Made by a program: the position numbers and the translations under genes. From positions 31,558 to 54,158 of the forward strand of contig DCHH01000016.1 in the NCBI GenBank assembly GCA_002315625.1: 22,601 nucleotides of DNA, in the 5' to 3' direction. This document shows positions 22,365 through 22,601 of this stretch, in pieces (the first letter of the stretch is position 1; each line of letters begins with the position of its first letter). The notes beneath the pieces are model-generated. The model was not told the origin of the DNA. It made no database searches and saw nothing but the letters and a program-made list of their open reading frames with translations. Source of the stretch: Bacteroidales bacterium UBA1757 (GTDB lineage Bacteria > Bacteroidota > Bacteroidia > Bacteroidales > UBA1402).

Positions 22365-22601
22365 TCATTTTTTACGATTTTGGGTAAGATCCAGCAGACC
22401 GTTGATGACGGTGAGGGGATGGGCAGGATTGCCAGGGATATAAAGGTCTATGTGGTGATTGTCCAAAAATGAACGGTCCAAGTCGGGTGATCCGGCGAAC
22501 ATACCGCCACTGATGGCATCTGTGCCGTCCAGAACCACGATTCTCGGTTCGGGGCAGGCCTGGTATGTCAGTTCCAGCGCCTTGGCCATATTGGAGGAAA
22601 T
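22365..22601 (-). CDS. NuoB / NiFe-hydrogenase small-subunit-like protein, C-terminal part (cut by window edge), cluster cysteines replaced
   Basis: The last 78 codons of a gene whose 5' end lies beyond the window; the frame is open to 22601, so the internal ATG at 22589 is not the start. The order of motifs matches complex I subunit NuoB and the small subunits of Ech/Hyc-type hydrogenases: ISSNMAKALELTYQACPEPR matches the KMAPxxRxLYxQMPEP stretch, VVLDGTDAISGGMF matches VISMGACANSGGMY, and HIDLYIPGNPAHP matches PVDVYIPGCPPRP. Two of the four cysteines that bind the [4Fe-4S] cluster in NuoB (C129 and C158 in E. coli numbering) are Asp and Asn here. The other two would lie outside the window. 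The protein may be a subunit of an energy-converting oxidoreductase or hydrogenase-related complex that lacks a normal proximal cluster. Confidence 0.75.
   Translation of the reverse strand: MSSNMAKALELTYQACPEPRIVVLDGTDAISGGMFAGSPDLDRSFLDNHHIDLYIPGNPAHPLTVINGLLDLTQNRKK

Overview
The window looks like a Bacteroidales chromosome segment, most like Prevotella or a close relative. The evidence is promoters of the Bacteroidetes type (TTG, about 19 bases, TAnnTTTG), start codons without a Shine-Dalgarno sequence but with A-rich upstream bases, BspA-type leucine-rich repeats, and C-terminal sorting tails ending in a 'LYIVdgkKVlVK' pattern, as used by type IX secretion (T9SS). No RNA gene, insertion sequence, CRISPR array or phage gene was seen.

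Left edge (1-2144, minus strand): a GTG- or TTG-started AlbA_2/Schlafen-like ATP-binding protein gene, followed after one base by the start of a hexapeptide acyltransferase-like gene that leaves the window. The 194-base gap to the right holds a weak promoter-like box and a strong GC hairpin.

Centre (2145-19058, minus strand): four genes read in one direction, with gaps of 12, 20 and 58 bases. In transcription order they encode a secreted subtilisin-family protease with dockerin, cohesin-like module and sorting tail; a 681-residue protein of three cohesin-like modules alternating with two ASH/HYDIN-like beta-sandwiches and ending in a dockerin; a 3229-residue BspA-like adhesin-type protein with five leucine-rich-repeat blocks, bacterial Ig-like domain, internal dockerin flanked by two cohesin-like modules and a sorting tail; and a 341-residue protein with one cohesin-like module and two InlB/Listeria-Bacteroides repeats. 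A well-formed promoter with a leader of about 130 bases precedes the protease. A perfect hairpin lies between the third and fourth genes. The set looks like a secreted, surface-displayed protease/adhesin system whose parts may bind each other through cohesin-dockerin contacts. That assembly is an inference.

Right part (19059-22601): a divergent promoter region with three CGGTTC hexamers; a plus-strand gene for a small exported, probably outer-membrane beta-barrel, protein; then on the minus strand an aspartate:alanine-exchanger-type transporter and a DUF2147 periplasmic protein that probably precedes it in an operon. At the right edge is the C-terminal part of a NuoB/NiFe-hydrogenase small-subunit-like protein in which two of the cysteines that bind the [4Fe-4S] cluster in NuoB are replaced.
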